A DNA stretch of 64,000 bases. It comes from Paraburkholderia fynbosensis. Its GTDB lineage: Bacteria; Pseudomonadota; Gammaproteobacteria; Burkholderiales; Burkholderiaceae. Every line of letters begins with the position of its first letter. Position 1 is the stretch's first letter. The DNA lies in NCBI RefSeq assembly GCF_902859935.1, contig NZ_CADIKI010000001.1:558001-622000 (forward strand), written 5' to 3'. The notes under the pieces were generated by a model that was given only the letters and a program-made list of their open reading frames with translations, made no database searches and was not told the origin of the DNA. A program made the position numbers and the translations under genes. Positions 8,720 through 18,828 of the stretch are shown one piece after another.

Positions 8720-9385
8720 TCACTCCCCTTCGCCCAGATGCGCGAGCAGCGCCTGCAGCCTCTCCACATGCCTGAGCAGCAAATGACGATGCTTCTCGAT
8801 CTGTTCGAGCCGGCCCGCGAGGTCGGCCTGAATCGGGTCGTCGAGTTCGGCGGCGGCGATCACCTCCTCCACCTTCGCACGCATCACCGACAACTCCACC
8901 GGCGCATGACTCAGATGCCGCTCGAGACGCCGCACGTCCTGAATCGCCAGATCACGGACCTTGCGAAAATGCGCGTGACGCCGATGCGCCTCGACGTCGA
9001 GCGTTTCTTCCTCGACGCGCTTCGCCGGCGCCGGCTGGCCGAAGATCGGCCCGGGCGGCCGCAACACGGTTTTCTTTCGCACCGGATGCGCCGTGCCGCG
9101 AAAACGCGCGAGCGGCTGTTCGTTGTCGATCGCCTCGCGCGCGTTCGGCGGTATCTCGTGTTCGGTGTGCGGCACGTTCATCCAGCCGCCTGGCAAACCG
9201 GTGACCGCTTCGATGCCACGCACGAATTCCTCGCTGAATTCGCGCTGCCCGGACAGCATCAATTTCAGGTAGCTCGCGGAAAAGGTCATCATGCGCGCGA
9301 GCCGGGTCGCCGCGCCGACCTCGCGGGTCAGCAGCACCAGGTTGGCTCGCCAGACCGGGAGCAGCAATTCGTCGGAATCTTCCAT
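8720..9385 (-). CDS. Hypothetical protein with XRE-like N-terminus and helical C-terminus
   Basis: The first ~60 residues (RANLVLLTREVGAATRLARM, FSASYLKLMLSGQREFSEEF, IEAVTGLPGGWMN) look like a Cro/XRE helix-turn-helix with the usual "GLPxGW" ending. The middle is Pro-rich. The last ~110 residues are Arg/Glu/Leu-rich and probably coiled-coil (RDLAIQDVRRLERHLSH, LEQIEKHRHLLLRHVERLQ). A GGAAG ribosome-binding site eight bases upstream favours the ATG at 9385 over the one at 9400. Length is 221 residues. The DNA-binding role is an inference from the N-terminal pattern. It stands alone, convergent with the gene ending at 8674. Confidence 0.72.
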   Translation of the reverse strand: MEDSDELLLPVWRANLVLLTREVGAATRLARMMTFSASYLKLMLSGQREFSEEFVRGIEAVTGLPGGWMNVPHTEHEIPPNAREAIDNEQPLARFRGTAHPVRKKTVLRPPGPIFGQPAPAKRVEEETLDVEAHRRHAHFRKVRDLAIQDVRRLERHLSHAPVELSVMRAKVEEVIAAAELDDPIQADLAGRLEQIEKHRHLLLRHVERLQALLAHLGEGE

Positions 9386-9719
9386 CGCTGGGTCTTCCAT
9401 CTTGTTGCCCGATGTAGTGACGACACGCTCGCGCACGTCATCGTTTTGAAAGGGTAGCCGCTTCACTGCGCGAACCGCAATCCCGGCATGCGCACCCCTG
9501 TATTCATTGCCCCACACCTGCGCCGTTGTGTCGAAAATACACGGTACCGCGCGCTCCGCCTTGCTGCACGCGCCTCACGACGGGCCGCGGGTTGCATCGA
9601 CACAAGCATTCACACGGTGTTCCTACGCGCGACGCACGCAATGTGGCATGCTTGCGTGCCGATGCGGCACGTCCGGTGCTGCATCGGTAGCTCCACAACA
9701 TTGACTTAAGGGTTTTGTA
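9386..9719. other. Divergent intergenic region before the small secreted peptide gene
   Basis: About 330 bases separate the XRE-like gene from the 44-residue peptide gene. No gene is convincing here; short frames lack start signals. Promoters for both directions must lie in it, but I cannot assign them confidently. Confidence 0.4.
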
Positions 9720-9854
9720 ATGAAGAAAATCGTTCTCGCCATGGCCGCGGCCGTCGTTACCCTGAGCGCGATCGCTCCCGCACAAGCGTACGAGCATCAT
9801 CGCGAATGCCACAAGGTGCGTGTTCACCACCACTGGGAAAAGCGCTGCCACTAA
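9720..9854 (+). CDS. Small secreted His/Cys-rich peptide (44 aa)
   Basis: ATG at 9720 opens a 44-residue frame ending TAA at 9852-9854. Residues 1-23 are a textbook signal peptide (MKKIVLAMAAAVV, then TLSAIAPAQA) with an AQA cleavage site. The mature ~21 residues, YEHHRECHKVRVHHHWEKRCH, contain seven His and two Cys. That suggests metal binding or a disulfide-stabilised peptide in the periplasm (inference). A strong terminator follows at 9895, so it is a monocistronic transcript. Upstream spacing is AT-richer than its surroundings. I do not know a characterised homologue, although short peptides of this style occur in Burkholderia-type genomes. Confidence 0.75.
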   Translation: MKKIVLAMAAAVVTLSAIAPAQAYEHHRECHKVRVHHHWEKRCH

Positions 9855-9864
9855 TGGTGGCGAT

Positions 9865-9885
9865 GCCGTGCCCGACAGGCACGGC
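9865..9885. repeat. Hairpin (GCCGTGCC / GGCACGGC) after the small peptide gene
   Basis: Perfect eight-base arms with loop CGACA lie between the peptide stop codon and the main terminator. It may stabilise the short mRNA's 3' end. Confidence 0.6.
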
Positions 9886-9894
9886 ACGCGTCGC

Positions 9895-9921
9895 AAAGCC
9901 CCGCAAAAGCGGGGCTTTTCT
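9895..9921 (+). terminator. Rho-independent terminator of the small peptide gene
   Basis: AAAGCCCCGC / GCGGGGCTTT arms with an AAAA loop are followed by TTC. The A-run on the other side means it could also act on leftward transcripts. Confidence 0.85.
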
Positions 9922-10149
9922 ATTGCAGACGGGTTTGATGCGGCACAGCGCGAACGGACGTGTTCGACGCGTTATACATTCCGCGCGAAAGCGCCGCCGC
10001 GCAATCACGGACACATGCTGTTACACCTTTGCGGTGCGAGCCGACACGGACCAGACCTCGCGCGGACAGCGCGGCGGCGTCACCCGTGTGATGACGCGTT
10101 GAGTTGACGGCAGCGGCGATGCTGCCATCGGGCGATCACAGGTCGCCTA

Positions 10150-10962
10150 TCAAGCCGCTGCGACGCGCTGCAACGCCGTCGTCACCAGCGCTTCGAGCAA
10201 GGGCTCGACCTTCGCCGCCAGGGTTTCGTCATACGCGTAGGGAAGCTGTTCTTCCATATACGTGATCTGCGACAACTCGAGTTGCACCGCATGCACGCCT
10301 TGCGCCGGTTGTCCGTATTGCCGCGTGATATAGCCACCCTTGAAGCGGCCGTTGGCGACCGCCGTATAGCCGCCGTGCCGCTCGACGACAGCAGCCAGGG
10401 CCTCGCCCATGCCCGCCACCGCGCTCGCGCCGTTCGACGTGCCGAAGTTGAAATCCGGCAGACGTCCCGCGAAGAAGCGCGGCACCCGCGAGCGGATCGA
10501 ATGCGCTTCCCACAGCAGCACCTTGCCGTGCTTCGCCTTGAGCGCTGCGAGCTCACCGCTCAACGCTTCGTGATACGGCTTCCAGTATGCGTCGCGGCGG
10601 CGCGCGACTTCGGCGTCGTCCGGCAGATGCCCGTCGCGGTACAAGGGTTCCTTGTCGAACGTGTCGACCGGCAACAGCCCCGTCGTGTCCTGCCCCGGAT
10701 AGAGGTTCGCGCCATCGGGCGGCCGGTTCAGATCGATCACGTAGCGCGCGTACGTGGGCGCGAGAATCGAGGCGCCCATGCGTTTGGCGAAAGCATAGAG
10801 GCGGTCCAGATGCCAGTCGCAATCGTCGGTGCGTTGCGCGGCCGGGGTCATCGTCGCGGCGATGTCGGCGGGAATCTGCGTGCCCAGATGCGGGATCGAG
10901 ATCAGCAGCGGCAGGCTTCCCTGATGCAGCGAAAAAACCGGCGGTGTGTTCAATGCAGTCAT
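10150..10962 (-). CDS. hutG: N-formylglutamate deformylase (hut pathway, last step)
   Basis: It hydrolyses N-formyl-L-glutamate to glutamate and formate, the final step of the five-enzyme histidine pathway. The FGase/N-formylglutamate amidohydrolase signature is present: LLISIPHLGTQIP near residue 20, TDDCDWHLDRLY near 45 and YVIDLNRPPDGANLYPGQ near 75. These supply metal-binding His/Asp/Glu residues. Length is 270 residues. It is the last gene of the leftward hut operon, 63 bases after hutF. The neighbouring hutF, not a one-step formiminoglutamase, confirms that this is the deformylase type of HutG. Confidence 0.95.
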   Translation of the reverse strand: MTALNTPPVFSLHQGSLPLLISIPHLGTQIPADIAATMTPAAQRTDDCDWHLDRLYAFAKRMGASILAPTYARYVIDLNRPPDGANLYPGQDTTGLLPVDTFDKEPLYRDGHLPDDAEVARRRDAYWKPYHEALSGELAALKAKHGKVLLWEAHSIRSRVPRFFAGRLPDFNFGTSNGASAVAGMGEALAAVVERHGGYTAVANGRFKGGYITRQYGQPAQGVHAVQLELSQITYMEEQLPYAYDETLAAKVEPLLEALVTTALQRVAAA

Positions 10963-11025
10963 GTCAGTCCGGAAGAATCAGTTGGATCGAAGAATCGGTT
11001 CGGCAAGTCATCGACTTTCAGCTCT

Positions 11026-12420
11026 TCACTTCAGCAACTCGGCGAGCGCTGCGCGATAGCGCGCGTAAGCGCCCTCTTCGTCGCGATGCCTGCGGTTCTC
11101 GACGACCTTGTCGCCACCCGCGTAGACGTCGCGAATCGGCGTCTCGCCATGTTCGCAGAATACAACGCCCGAGAGCCACGCAGCGGGCGCATGCTCGGCG
11201 ATGCTCGCGTGATCGGCGTCGAGCACCAGCCAGTCCGCCCGGCGGCCCGCCTGCAACGCGCCGACCGCGCGGCCGCTCGCCTGCGCGCCGCCATCGAGCG
11301 CGGCGTTGAACAGGCGGTCCGCGACATGCGGGGCCTCCGCCGACGCCAGCACGTTGCGCTGCCGGCGCGTCAGACGCTGGCCGTATTCGAGCAGCCGTAA
11401 TTCGGCGCGCCAATCGACGCCGATATGGCTATCCGAGCCCACGCCGATGCGCCCTTGCGCGTCCAGATATTCCTGCGCCGGGAAAATGCCGTCGCCGAGA
11501 TTGGCTTCGGTGGTCAGGCACAAGCCGGCCACCGCACCACGCTTCGCGAGCGCGAGCGTTTCGTTTGCGTCGACGTGAGTCGCATGCACGAGACACCAGC
11601 GGCTGTCGACTTCGAAACGATCCAGTAGCCATTGCACCGGCCGCGCGCCTTCGGTCTCGACGCACGCATCGACTTCGGCGGTCTGTTCGGCGATATGGAT
11701 ATGCACCGGCGCATCGGCGTCGATGCCGCCGAGCAGCGCACGCAACGAATCCGCCGACACCGCACGCAGCGAGTGCGGCGCCACGCCGTAACGCAACGCC
11801 GCGCTCTCGGGGCGCGCCGCGCGCAGCGTGCCGAGCAGATCGAGCAGGCTCTCAGGCGTGTTGATGAAACGCCGTTGATCGTCGCGCGGCGCGCGCGAGC
11901 CGAAGCCGCTGTACTGATACAGCACCGGCAGCATCGTCATGCCGATCCCGCTCGCCGACGCGGCATCCACCACGCGTTGCGCCAGCTCCGCCTGATTCGT
12001 GTAGCGGTTGCCGTCCTGCGCGTGATGCACGTAGTGAAACTCGCACACCGAGGTATAGCCCGCCTTCAGCATTTCGATGTACAGCCATTGCGCGACGCTT
12101 GCAAGGCCCTCGGGCGTGATGCGCGCGGCGAAGCGATACATCAGGTCGCGCCAGCTCCAGAAGTTGTCGGTGGCGCCGCTCGCGGAAGCGGCGCGATATT
12201 CGGTGAGACCGGCCATCGCGCGCTGGAATGCGTGCGAATGAAGGTTCGGCATGCCAGGCAATACCGGGCCGGCGGCATGGCTCACACCGGCAGGCGCGGT
12301 GCTATCCGGCGTGACCGCCGTCAGCGTGCCGTGCGCGTCCCACTCCAGCAGTACGTTGCGACGCCAGCCATCCGGCAGATAGGCGTACCCGGCGAACAGC
12401 GTTCGATTCGATTGTGTCAT
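11026..12420 (-). CDS. hutF: Formimidoylglutamate deiminase
   Basis: This amidohydrolase-superfamily zinc enzyme deiminates N-formimino-L-glutamate to N-formyl-L-glutamate plus ammonia. The 464-residue length fits. The metal-binding NLHSHAFQRAM motif lies near residue 60. HIAEQTAEVDAC, LVHATHVDANET and the late GVGSDSHIGVDWRAEL (metal-binding Asp) appear in the expected order. The MTQSNRTLFAGYAYLPDGW start is typical. It sits between hutI and hutG in the operon and has a normal ATG. Confidence 0.95.
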   Translation of the reverse strand: MTQSNRTLFAGYAYLPDGWRRNVLLEWDAHGTLTAVTPDSTAPAGVSHAAGPVLPGMPNLHSHAFQRAMAGLTEYRAASASGATDNFWSWRDLMYRFAARITPEGLASVAQWLYIEMLKAGYTSVCEFHYVHHAQDGNRYTNQAELAQRVVDAASASGIGMTMLPVLYQYSGFGSRAPRDDQRRFINTPESLLDLLGTLRAARPESAALRYGVAPHSLRAVSADSLRALLGGIDADAPVHIHIAEQTAEVDACVETEGARPVQWLLDRFEVDSRWCLVHATHVDANETLALAKRGAVAGLCLTTEANLGDGIFPAQEYLDAQGRIGVGSDSHIGVDWRAELRLLEYGQRLTRRQRNVLASAEAPHVADRLFNAALDGGAQASGRAVGALQAGRRADWLVLDADHASIAEHAPAAWLSGVVFCEHGETPIRDVYAGGDKVVENRRHRDEEGAYARYRAALAELLK

Positions 12421-12455
12421 CGCTTAAGTCGTCTCTCAGGTCCTGGCTTGCGGTA

Positions 12456-13679
12456 TTAGCTCAGGTCACGTCGTGTATAAACGGTCTCGCCCGCGCGCAC
12501 GACCTTCGCGCACAACGGACGCCCGATCCAGTACGCCAGCTCCGCGAGCGAATCGACCGACCAGACCGCGAAATCGGCCATCCGTCCGGCTTCGAGCACG
12601 CCGTGCGTGTCCGCTTTGCCGAGCGCGCGCGCCGCATGCGTGCTCACGCTTTGCAGCACTTCGGGTACGGTCATGCGAAACAGCGTGCTCGCCATGTTCA
12701 TCATCAGCAGCAGCGACGTGGCGGGCGACGTGCCGGGGTTGCTGTCGGTCGAAATCGCGATCGGCACCTCGTAGCGGCGCAGCAATTCGAGCGGCGGCAA
12801 TTGCGTTTCGCGGATGAAGTAGTACGCGCCCGGCAACAGCACCGCCACCGTGCCCGCTGCTTTCATCGCGGCGACGCCGGCTTCGTCGAGGAATTCGAGG
12901 TGGTCGGCGGACAGCGCGCGATGACGCGCGGCAAGTGCGGTGCCGCCGCCGTTCGACAACTGCTCGGCATGCATCTTCACCGGCAGTTCGTAGCGCTCTG
13001 CCGCGTTGAACACGCGCTCGCTTTGTGCGAGCGAAAAACCAATGCGCTCGCAGAACACATCGACTGCATCGACGAGGCCTTCATCGACGAGCGCGGGCAA
13101 CATCACATTGCAGACTTCGTCGATATACGCGTCCGCGCGGCCGGCGAATTCGGGCGGCAACGCGTGCGCGCCGAGAAATGTCGTGTAGACCGTCACCGGA
13201 TAGCGCTCGCCCAACTGCCGCGCGACGCGCAGCATCTTGCGCTCGCTGGCGAGATCGAGGCCGTAGCCGGATTTGATTTCAATGGCCGTCACGCCTTCGG
13301 CGAGCAACGGCTCGAGCCGCGCGGCTGCTTGCCGCAACAGCGAGGCTTCGTCCGCGGCGCGCGTGGCGCGCACCGTCGAGACGATCCCGCCGCCCTGCCG
13401 CGCGATCTCTTCATAGCTGACGCCCGCGAGGCGCTGCGCGAACTCGTCCGCGCGCTGCCCGCCATACACGAGATGCGTATGACAGTCGACGAGGCCCGGC
13501 GTCACCCATGCGCCGTGCAAATCTTCGCGCGGCCACGCGGCGTAGTGAGCGGGTAATTCGGGGGCTGCGCCGAGCCATGCGATGCGGCCGTCTTCGACGG
13601 CAATCGCGGCATCGGCGAGCGCGTGTCGGGGGTCGCCCTGCGGGCAGAGTTTCAGGTGATGCCAGACGGTTTGCTTCAT
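12456..13679 (-). CDS. hutI: Imidazolonepropionase
   Basis: This zinc/iron amidohydrolase opens the ring of 4-imidazolone-5-propionate to give N-formimino-glutamate. The metal site [16 protein letters not shown] lies near residue 70. The substrate-binding [35 protein letters not shown] and the late [10 protein letters not shown] are all present. The ATG at 13679 gives 407 residues, the family norm. The frame upstream continues to 14027 but is antisense to hutD's region and is not translated. It follows hutD by 88 bases. Confidence 0.96.
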   Translation of the reverse strand: MKQTVWHHLKLCPQGDPRHALADAAIAVEDGRIAWLGAAPELPAHYAAWPREDLHGAWVTPGLVDCHTHLVYGGQRADEFAQRLAGVSYEEIARQGGGIVSTVRATRAADEASLLRQAAARLEPLLAEGVTAIEIKSGYGLDLASERKMLRVARQLGERYPVTVYTTFLGAHALPPEFAGRADAYIDEVCNVMLPALVDEGLVDAVDVFCERIGFSLAQSERVFNAAERYELPVKMHAEQLSNGGGTALAARHRALSADHLEFLDEAGVAAMKAAGTVAVLLPGAYYFIRETQLPPLELLRRYEVPIAISTDSNPGTSPATSLLLMMNMASTLFRMTVPEVLQSVSTHAARALGKADTHGVLEAGRMADFAVWSVDSLAELAYWIGRPLCAKVVRAGETVYTRRDLS

Positions 13680-13767
13680 CGCGTGCCCGTTGCAGCTCGT
13701 TGGGTGTCCGTGTTGGTTCGCGTGCGCGCGCTTTTCTGCTGCGTCGAGGCAAGCACGCGAAGCGTCG

Positions 13768-14403
13768 TCATCGTTGCGTGTAGCGGATGCTGATCGCGAG
13801 CACCGCGCCCGCACCTTCGAGTGTGCATGACAGCGCATTCGACGGATCCTGCATGTCGATGCGCAGCGTATCGCCGGTGTCGAGCGACAGCGCTTCGGCA
13901 TCGCCCGCAGCAAGCGCAACCTGGCCGCTTGCGCAGTACAGCAGCGCGACATCCGCCGACAGGCTGTGTTGCGTGCGTGCTTGCGATTGTCCATGCCACA
14001 CGTCGAGTTCGCCCCGCGCCGCGTCACGCCGCACCATCAGGTTGAAGTCACGCGTCGCGCCGTCAACCAGACGCGCGTCGATCTGCGCTGCGCCATCGAA
14101 ACGCGCGATGTCGAGTGCCCGCGTCAGCGCGTGCGACTTCGCCGCGCGCGCGCCGGTTTCGTCGAGCACCATCCCCGCGCCGGACAGCAACACCAGCGTA
14201 CGGTCGATGCCCTCGAAACGCGAGAACGGCCCGGCCCGCGCGACATCGGCGATGCTCACGCGCCACATGAAATCGTTCATGCCGGCGCGCTCGGGAAACA
14301 CCGCCACTTCACGCGTGACGCCGCCGCCGTTTTTCCACGGCGCCGCCACGAGCCCGGCTCCGCGAATCAGTGTGAGCGTCGCCATGCTGCCCACGTCGGT
14401 CAC
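13768..14403 (-). CDS. hutD: HutD-family protein
   Basis: HutD is a bicupin-like protein encoded in many hut operons. In Pseudomonas it is thought to limit hut expression rather than catalyse a step. The [17 protein letters not shown] motif near residue 25, the [23 protein letters not shown] region (in two parts [16 protein letters not shown] and FEGIDRT) and the VAYL-like middle identify it. The frame can start at GTG 14403, two bases after the hutU stop, or at ATG 14385. The GTG gives tight coupling to hutU; I keep it but the ATG is equally plausible. Length is 205-211 residues. Confidence 0.88.
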   Translation of the reverse strand: MTDVGSMATLTLIRGAGLVAAPWKNGGGVTREVAVFPERAGMNDFMWRVSIADVARAGPFSRFEGIDRTLVLLSGAGMVLDETGARAAKSHALTRALDIARFDGAAQIDARLVDGATRDFNLMVRRDAARGELDVWHGQSQARTQHSLSADVALLYCASGQVALAAGDAEALSLDTGDTLRIDMQDPSNALSCTLEGAGAVLAISIRYTQR

Positions 14404-14405
14404 GA

Positions 14406-16094
14406 TCAGCGGCCCAGCATCGGCAGATTGAGGCCCGCCTCGCGCGCGGTTTCCTGCGCGAGTTCGTAGCCTGCATCCGCGTGACGCATCACGCCGGTGG
14501 CCGGGTCGTTGAACAGCACACGGCCGAGGCGTTCGCGCGCAGCGTCCGTGCCGTCCGCGACGATCACGACGCCGGAGTGCTGGCTAAAGCCCATGCCGAC
14601 CCCGCCGCCATGATGCAGCGACACCCACGACGCGCCGCCCGCCGTATTCAGCAGCGCGTTGAGCAGCGGCCAGTCGCTGACCGCGTCCGAGCCGTCCTTC
14701 ATCGATTCGGTTTCGCGATTCGGGCTCGCCACCGAACCGGTGTCGAGGTGATCGCGGCCAATCACGATCGGCGCCTTCAGCTCGCCGTTCTTCACCATCT
14801 CGTTGAACGCCTGGCCGAGACGATAGCGATCCTTCACGCCGACCCAGCAGATCCGCGCCGGCAGCCCTTGGAACGCGATGCGTTCGCGCGCCATGTCGAG
14901 CCAGTTATGCAGATGCGGATCGTCGGGGATCAGTTCCTTGACCTTCGCATCGGTCTTGTAGATATCCTCAGGATCGCCCGACAGCGCGACCCAGCGGAAC
15001 GGGCCCTTGCCTTCGCAGAACAGCGGGCGGATATACGCGGGCACGAAGCCCGGGAAATCGAAAGCGTTCTCGACGCCCATTTCCAGCGCCATCTGACGGA
15101 TGTTGTTGCCGTAGTCGAGCGTGGCCGCGCCGCGCTCCTGCAGCGTGAGCATCGCCTGCACCTGTTTGGCCATCGATTGCTTGGCCGGCACGACGATGCT
15201 GTCCGGCGCGGTCTTCATGCGCTCGCGCCAGTCTTCCACGCTCCAGCCTTGCGGCAGGTAGCCGTGAATCGGATCGTGCGCGCTGGTCTGGTCGGTCACG
15301 CAGTCCGGCGTGATGCCGCGCGCCACGCATTCGGCGAACACGTCGGCGGCATTGCCGAGCAGACCGATCGAGACCGGCTTGCCGGCCTGCTTCGCCGCCT
15401 CGAGCATCGCAAGCGCTTCATCGAGCGTCTTTGCTTTCTTGTCGACGTAGCGCGTTTTCAGACGGAAGTCGATGCGCGTCTCGTCGCATTCGACCGCGAT
15501 CATCGAGAAGCCCGCCATGGTCGCTGCGAGCGGCTGCGCGCCGCCCATGCCGCCGAGACCGCCGGTCAGGATCCAGCGGCCCGTCGGATCGCCGTTGAAG
15601 TGCTGGTTCGCCACCGAGAAGAACGTCTCGTAGGTGCCCTGCACGATGCCCTGGCTACCGATGTAGATCCAGCTGCCCGCGGTCATCTGACCGTACATCA
15701 TCAAACCCTTGCGATCGAGTTCGTGAAAGTGTTCCCACGTCGCCCAATGCGGCACCAGGTTCGAATTGGCGAGCAGCACGCGCGGTGCGTCCGCATGCGT
15801 GCGAAACACGCCGACCGGCTTGCCCGATTGAATCAGCAGCGTCTCGTCTTCGTTCAGGTCTTTCAGCGACGCGAGAATCTGATCGAAGCAATCCCAGTTG
15901 CGCGCGGCGCGGCCAATGCCGCCGTACACGACGAGCGCGTGCGGATGCTCGGCGACTTCGGGATCCAGATTGTTCTGAATCATCCGGTACGCGGCTTCCG
16001 CGATCCACGTCTTGCAGGTCTTTTCCGCACCGCGCGGCGCGCGGATCGTACGGGTCGGGTCGAGTCGCGGATCGATGTGTTTCGGATTGTTCAT
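14406..16094 (-). CDS. hutU: Urocanate hydratase
   Basis: It converts urocanate to 4-imidazolone-5-propionate using tightly bound NAD+. At 562 residues it is normal size. The N-terminus [17 protein letters not shown], the glycine-rich NAD-binding [16 protein letters not shown] near residue 165 and the active-site region with [13 protein letters not shown] are characteristic. The ATG at 16094 is chosen over upstream in-frame codons because [15 protein letters not shown] is the usual start. It is the third gene of the leftward hut operon, 52 bases after hutC. Confidence 0.97.
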   Translation of the reverse strand: MNNPKHIDPRLDPTRTIRAPRGAEKTCKTWIAEAAYRMIQNNLDPEVAEHPHALVVYGGIGRAARNWDCFDQILASLKDLNEDETLLIQSGKPVGVFRTHADAPRVLLANSNLVPHWATWEHFHELDRKGLMMYGQMTAGSWIYIGSQGIVQGTYETFFSVANQHFNGDPTGRWILTGGLGGMGGAQPLAATMAGFSMIAVECDETRIDFRLKTRYVDKKAKTLDEALAMLEAAKQAGKPVSIGLLGNAADVFAECVARGITPDCVTDQTSAHDPIHGYLPQGWSVEDWRERMKTAPDSIVVPAKQSMAKQVQAMLTLQERGAATLDYGNNIRQMALEMGVENAFDFPGFVPAYIRPLFCEGKGPFRWVALSGDPEDIYKTDAKVKELIPDDPHLHNWLDMARERIAFQGLPARICWVGVKDRYRLGQAFNEMVKNGELKAPIVIGRDHLDTGSVASPNRETESMKDGSDAVSDWPLLNALLNTAGGASWVSLHHGGGVGMGFSQHSGVVIVADGTDAARERLGRVLFNDPATGVMRHADAGYELAQETAREAGLNLPMLGR

Positions 16095-16146
16095 GGTGGC
16101 CCTCGGAAGGCTTGAAGATGTTCGGGAGAGATTCGAAAAAGCGAAA

Positions 16147-16842
16147 TCAGAAATGCCCGGTGAAACGGTAACGGCTGCCGGGGTGCCACAGATTGGCAAT
16201 CGAGGCGACCTGGCTTTGCGACCACGTGCGCCGATGCAGCACGAGACACGGCTCCACTTCGTCCATCGTCAACAGGTCGCGCGTGTCGGCATCCGCCGCC
16301 AGCGCCTCGATGCGGTACTCGACCCGCTGCAACGGCGCGACGCGCACGAGATACTGGTTCGGCGTGGTGTTCGTGAAGTCCTGCAACGCGTAGTCAGGCG
16401 CGACGGCCGGGTTGACCCAGCGCTCTTCGAGTTGCACCGGCTCGTCGTTTTCGAAATGCAGCACGCGCGAGTGAAACACCGGGCTGCCCGCGCTCACCTG
16501 CATCTCCCCGGCGAGCGCCGCGTCGGCGATGCTCGCGCCGATGTGCAGCACCTTCGCCTGATAGCGATGGCCGCGCGCGACGATCTCATCGGAAATGCTG
16601 CGGATCGCCACCAGCGTCGATTCGTACTTCGGACGCGCCACGAACGTGCCCGAGCCCTGCACGCGGGTGAGCACCTGCTCCGAGGTCAGCTCGCGCAACG
16701 CGCGGTTGACCGTCATGCGCGCGACGTTGAATTCGCGTGCGAGCTCGTTTTCGGAGGGCACCTGGTCGCCTTCACCCCACTCGCCCGCATGGATGCGCGC
16801 GAGAATGAAGTCCTTGATGCCCTGATAAGCCGGTGCGTTCAT
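16147..16842 (-). CDS. hutC: Histidine utilization repressor (GntR/HutC)
   Basis: This GntR-family winged-helix regulator binds operators upstream of hut genes and is released by urocanate. Residues ~5-75 form the DNA-binding domain ([14 protein letters not shown], then [19 protein letters not shown] and [11 protein letters not shown]). The C-terminal UTRA effector domain includes [17 protein letters not shown] 16842 has GGACGAGG just upstream and is preferred to GTG 16863. Length is 231 residues. It lies between hutH and hutU, so the repressor is made from its own operon and would autoregulate. Matching operator motifs are found upstream of hutH. Confidence 0.93.
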   Translation of the reverse strand: MNAPAYQGIKDFILARIHAGEWGEGDQVPSENELAREFNVARMTVNRALRELTSEQVLTRVQGSGTFVARPKYESTLVAIRSISDEIVARGHRYQAKVLHIGASIADAALAGEMQVSAGSPVFHSRVLHFENDEPVQLEERWVNPAVAPDYALQDFTNTTPNQYLVRVAPLQRVEYRIEALAADADTRDLLTMDEVEPCLVLHRRTWSQSQVASIANLWHPGSRYRFTGHF

Positions 16843-16866
16843 TGGCCTCGTCCGCGTATTCACAAC

Positions 16867-18387
16867 TTACTGCTCGGACGCGAACGAGAACGGGCTCAGC
16901 TTCGCCACCGTGCCGTCCTGCACGAGCTTCGTGACCGCCGCGATGTCCGGCGCGAAGTAGTGATCGAGCTCGTAGTGCGCGACGTCCTTGCGCACCGCGT
17001 CCATCACCTTCTGCAGGCTCGGGCTGGTCTTGTGCGGCGCGCGCAGATCGACGCCTTGCGCGGCGGCGAGCAGTTCGATCGACAGGATGTTCGCGGTGTT
17101 CTCCGCGATGTCGCCGAGCTTGCGCGCGGCGAACGTCGCCATCGACACGTGGTCTTCCTGGTTCGCGGAGGTCGGCAGCGAATCGACCGAGGCCGGATGC
17201 GCGAGCGTCTTGTTTTCCGAGGCGAGCGCGGCGGCCGTGACGTGAGCGATCATGAAGCCGGAGTTCACCCCGCCATCGCGCACGAGGAACGGCGGCAGGC
17301 CCGAGAGCGTCGTGTCGATCAGCAGCGCGATGCGGCGCTCGGCCAGCGCGCCGATTTCGGCGGCGGCCAAGGCGAGATTGTCCGCGGCGAACGCGACCGG
17401 CTCGGCGTGGAAGTTGCCGCCCGACAGCACTTCGCCCGTGTCCGGGAAAATCAGCGGATTGTCGGACACCGCGTTGGCTTCCAGCAGCAGCACGTCGGCC
17501 GCGTGGCGCATCTGGTCGAGACACGCGCCCATGACTTGCGGCTGGCAGCGCAGGCTGTACGGGTCCTGCACCTTGTCGCAGTCGGCGTGCGAGACGTTGA
17601 TGCCCGAGCCTTGCAGCAGCGAGCGGTAAGCCGCCGCCGCGTCGATCTGGCCTCGATGGCCGCGCAGTTCGTGAATGCGTGCGTCGAACGGCTTGACCGA
17701 ACCCATTGCCGCGTCCACCGACAATGCCCCCGCCACCAGCGCGGTGCGGTACAGGTCTTCGATCGCGAACATGTTGTAGAGCGCGAGCGCGCTCGATGCC
17801 TGCGTGCCGTTGAGCAGCGCCAGACCTTCCTTCGCCTGCAGCGTGAGCGGCTTCAGGCCGACGAGCGCGAGGCCTTCGGTGGCCGGCATGCGCTCGCCCT
17901 TCGCGAACACTTCGCCGACGCCCAGCAGCGTCGCCGACATATGCGCGAGCGGCGCGAGGTCGCCCGATGCGCCGACCGAACCCTTGACCGGGATCACCGG
18001 CAGCACGTCGGCGTTATACAGCGTGATCAGCGCGTCCATCACTTCGCGGCGGATGCCCGAGTGGCCGCGGCCGAGGCTCGACAGCTTCAGCGCGATCAAC
18101 AGACGCACGACCGGACGCGACATCGGCTCACCCACGCCGACCGCGTGCGACAGCACCAGATTGCGTTGCAGCAGTTCGAGCTGGTCGCGCGGGATATGCG
18201 TGCTCGCGAGGCGCCCGAAGCCCGTGTTGATGCCGTAGGCCGGCTCGCCCTTCGCGGCGATGTCGGCGACGGCTTGCGCACAGGCGTCGATGGCGGCGTG
18301 GCTGGCAGGATCGAGTTGCAGCGCGACGTGCTCACGCGCGATCTGGCGCAGTTGCGGGAGAGTCAGGTGGCCGGGTGTCAGAATCAT
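16867..18387 (-). CDS. hutH: Histidine ammonia-lyase
   Basis: It deaminates L-histidine to trans-urocanate, the first step of histidine breakdown. The self-made MIO electrophile comes from Ala140-Ser141-Gly142 in the [14 protein letters not shown] motif, and YGINTGFG at 51-58 carries the catalytic Tyr. Length is 506 residues, normal for the family. The ATG at 18387 ([13 protein letters not shown]) matches family starts; the eight codons upstream to 18411 overlap the operator region and are unlikely. It is the first gene of the operon. A HutC-type operator/promoter lies 14-63 bases upstream. Confidence 0.97.
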   Translation of the reverse strand: MILTPGHLTLPQLRQIAREHVALQLDPASHAAIDACAQAVADIAAKGEPAYGINTGFGRLASTHIPRDQLELLQRNLVLSHAVGVGEPMSRPVVRLLIALKLSSLGRGHSGIRREVMDALITLYNADVLPVIPVKGSVGASGDLAPLAHMSATLLGVGEVFAKGERMPATEGLALVGLKPLTLQAKEGLALLNGTQASSALALYNMFAIEDLYRTALVAGALSVDAAMGSVKPFDARIHELRGHRGQIDAAAAYRSLLQGSGINVSHADCDKVQDPYSLRCQPQVMGACLDQMRHAADVLLLEANAVSDNPLIFPDTGEVLSGGNFHAEPVAFAADNLALAAAEIGALAERRIALLIDTTLSGLPPFLVRDGGVNSGFMIAHVTAAALASENKTLAHPASVDSLPTSANQEDHVSMATFAARKLGDIAENTANILSIELLAAAQGVDLRAPHKTSPSLQKVMDAVRKDVAHYELDHYFAPDIAAVTKLVQDGTVAKLSPFSFASEQ

Positions 18388-18400
18388 GGTGTCGTTGTCC

Positions 18401-18410
18401 TGTCTATACA
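18401..18410. promoter_or_regulatory. HutC-type operator, site 1 (TGTCTATACA)
   Basis: This near-palindrome matches the GT-N-TA-N-AC consensus of GntR/HutC-subfamily operators. It sits 14 bases before the hutH ATG and just downstream of the predicted -10. Binding here would block promoter clearance. Confidence 0.75.
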
Positions 18411-18420
18411 ATTTCAGAGA

Positions 18421-18449
18421 AGTTTAGCGGCGCCGCCTTGTATATACAA
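18421..18449 (-). promoter_or_regulatory. Predicted hut operon promoter
   Basis: On the minus strand, TTGTAT (18449-18444) and TAAACT (18426-18421) are separated by exactly 17 bases. The hexamers match only three and four of six consensus bases, as expected for a regulated promoter. The -35 lies inside operator site 2. Confidence 0.55.
18438..18449. promoter_or_regulatory. HutC-type operator, site 2 (TTGTATATACAA)
   Basis: A perfect 12-base palindrome matches the GT-N-TA-N-AC rule for HutC-subfamily repressors. It overlaps the predicted -35 of the hut promoter. Confidence 0.8.
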
Positions 18450-18576
18450 CTTCTTTTTCATGGCTCCGCCCTAGGGATTTCCATTAAGGGCCGAGTGCGC
18501 GGGGCGGCTTCACGTTGGAAGCGATTTTCCAGTGCCGATTCGTTCAACGGGCTCGCCGCTTCCCGGCGAATCAACT

Positions 18577-18586
18577 TGTATATACA
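18577..18586. promoter_or_regulatory. HutC-type operator, site 3 (TGTATATACA)
   Basis: A third copy of the palindromic core lies about 130 bases upstream of site 2. It could assist repression by looping, or act on rightward transcription towards the epimerase gene at 18829. Confidence 0.6.
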
Positions 18587-18828
18587 CATCCATAATGCGC
18601 GGCGCCATCCGGGACAAAAAGGCGCTGGGCGACGGCCCTGCCCCACGCAGCCCGGCTGGACCGATAAGAGAGTTATAGGAGAGCCGGCCTACGAACCCCT
18701 GCCACTCGCGCGCTGTGTCTCATTGTTGATTTCAGATCAAGATTCATTTGAGACCAACCGGCTTTTTGCGAAAATCAGGACGGCGGATACTGCATGCCTG
18801 TCATCGTGTTTCCTCCAGGGAGAACGTC

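Larger units (their letters stand above)
18388..18828. other. Divergent intergenic region hutH / epimerase
   Basis: This 441-base region holds the hut promoter and three HutC-type motifs. The remaining bases contain no convincing gene. The rightward promoter of the epimerase gene must lie here but is not clear. Confidence 0.5.

Noticed and set aside
14481..16115. 544-residue rightward frame opposite hutU
   Set aside because: Arg/His/Ala-rich shadow of the hutU codons, typical of GC-rich DNA; no start signal and no protein-like motifs.
18388..18828. A riboswitch upstream of the hut operon
   Set aside because: The region is explained by HutC-type palindromes and a promoter; I see no known riboswitch fold.
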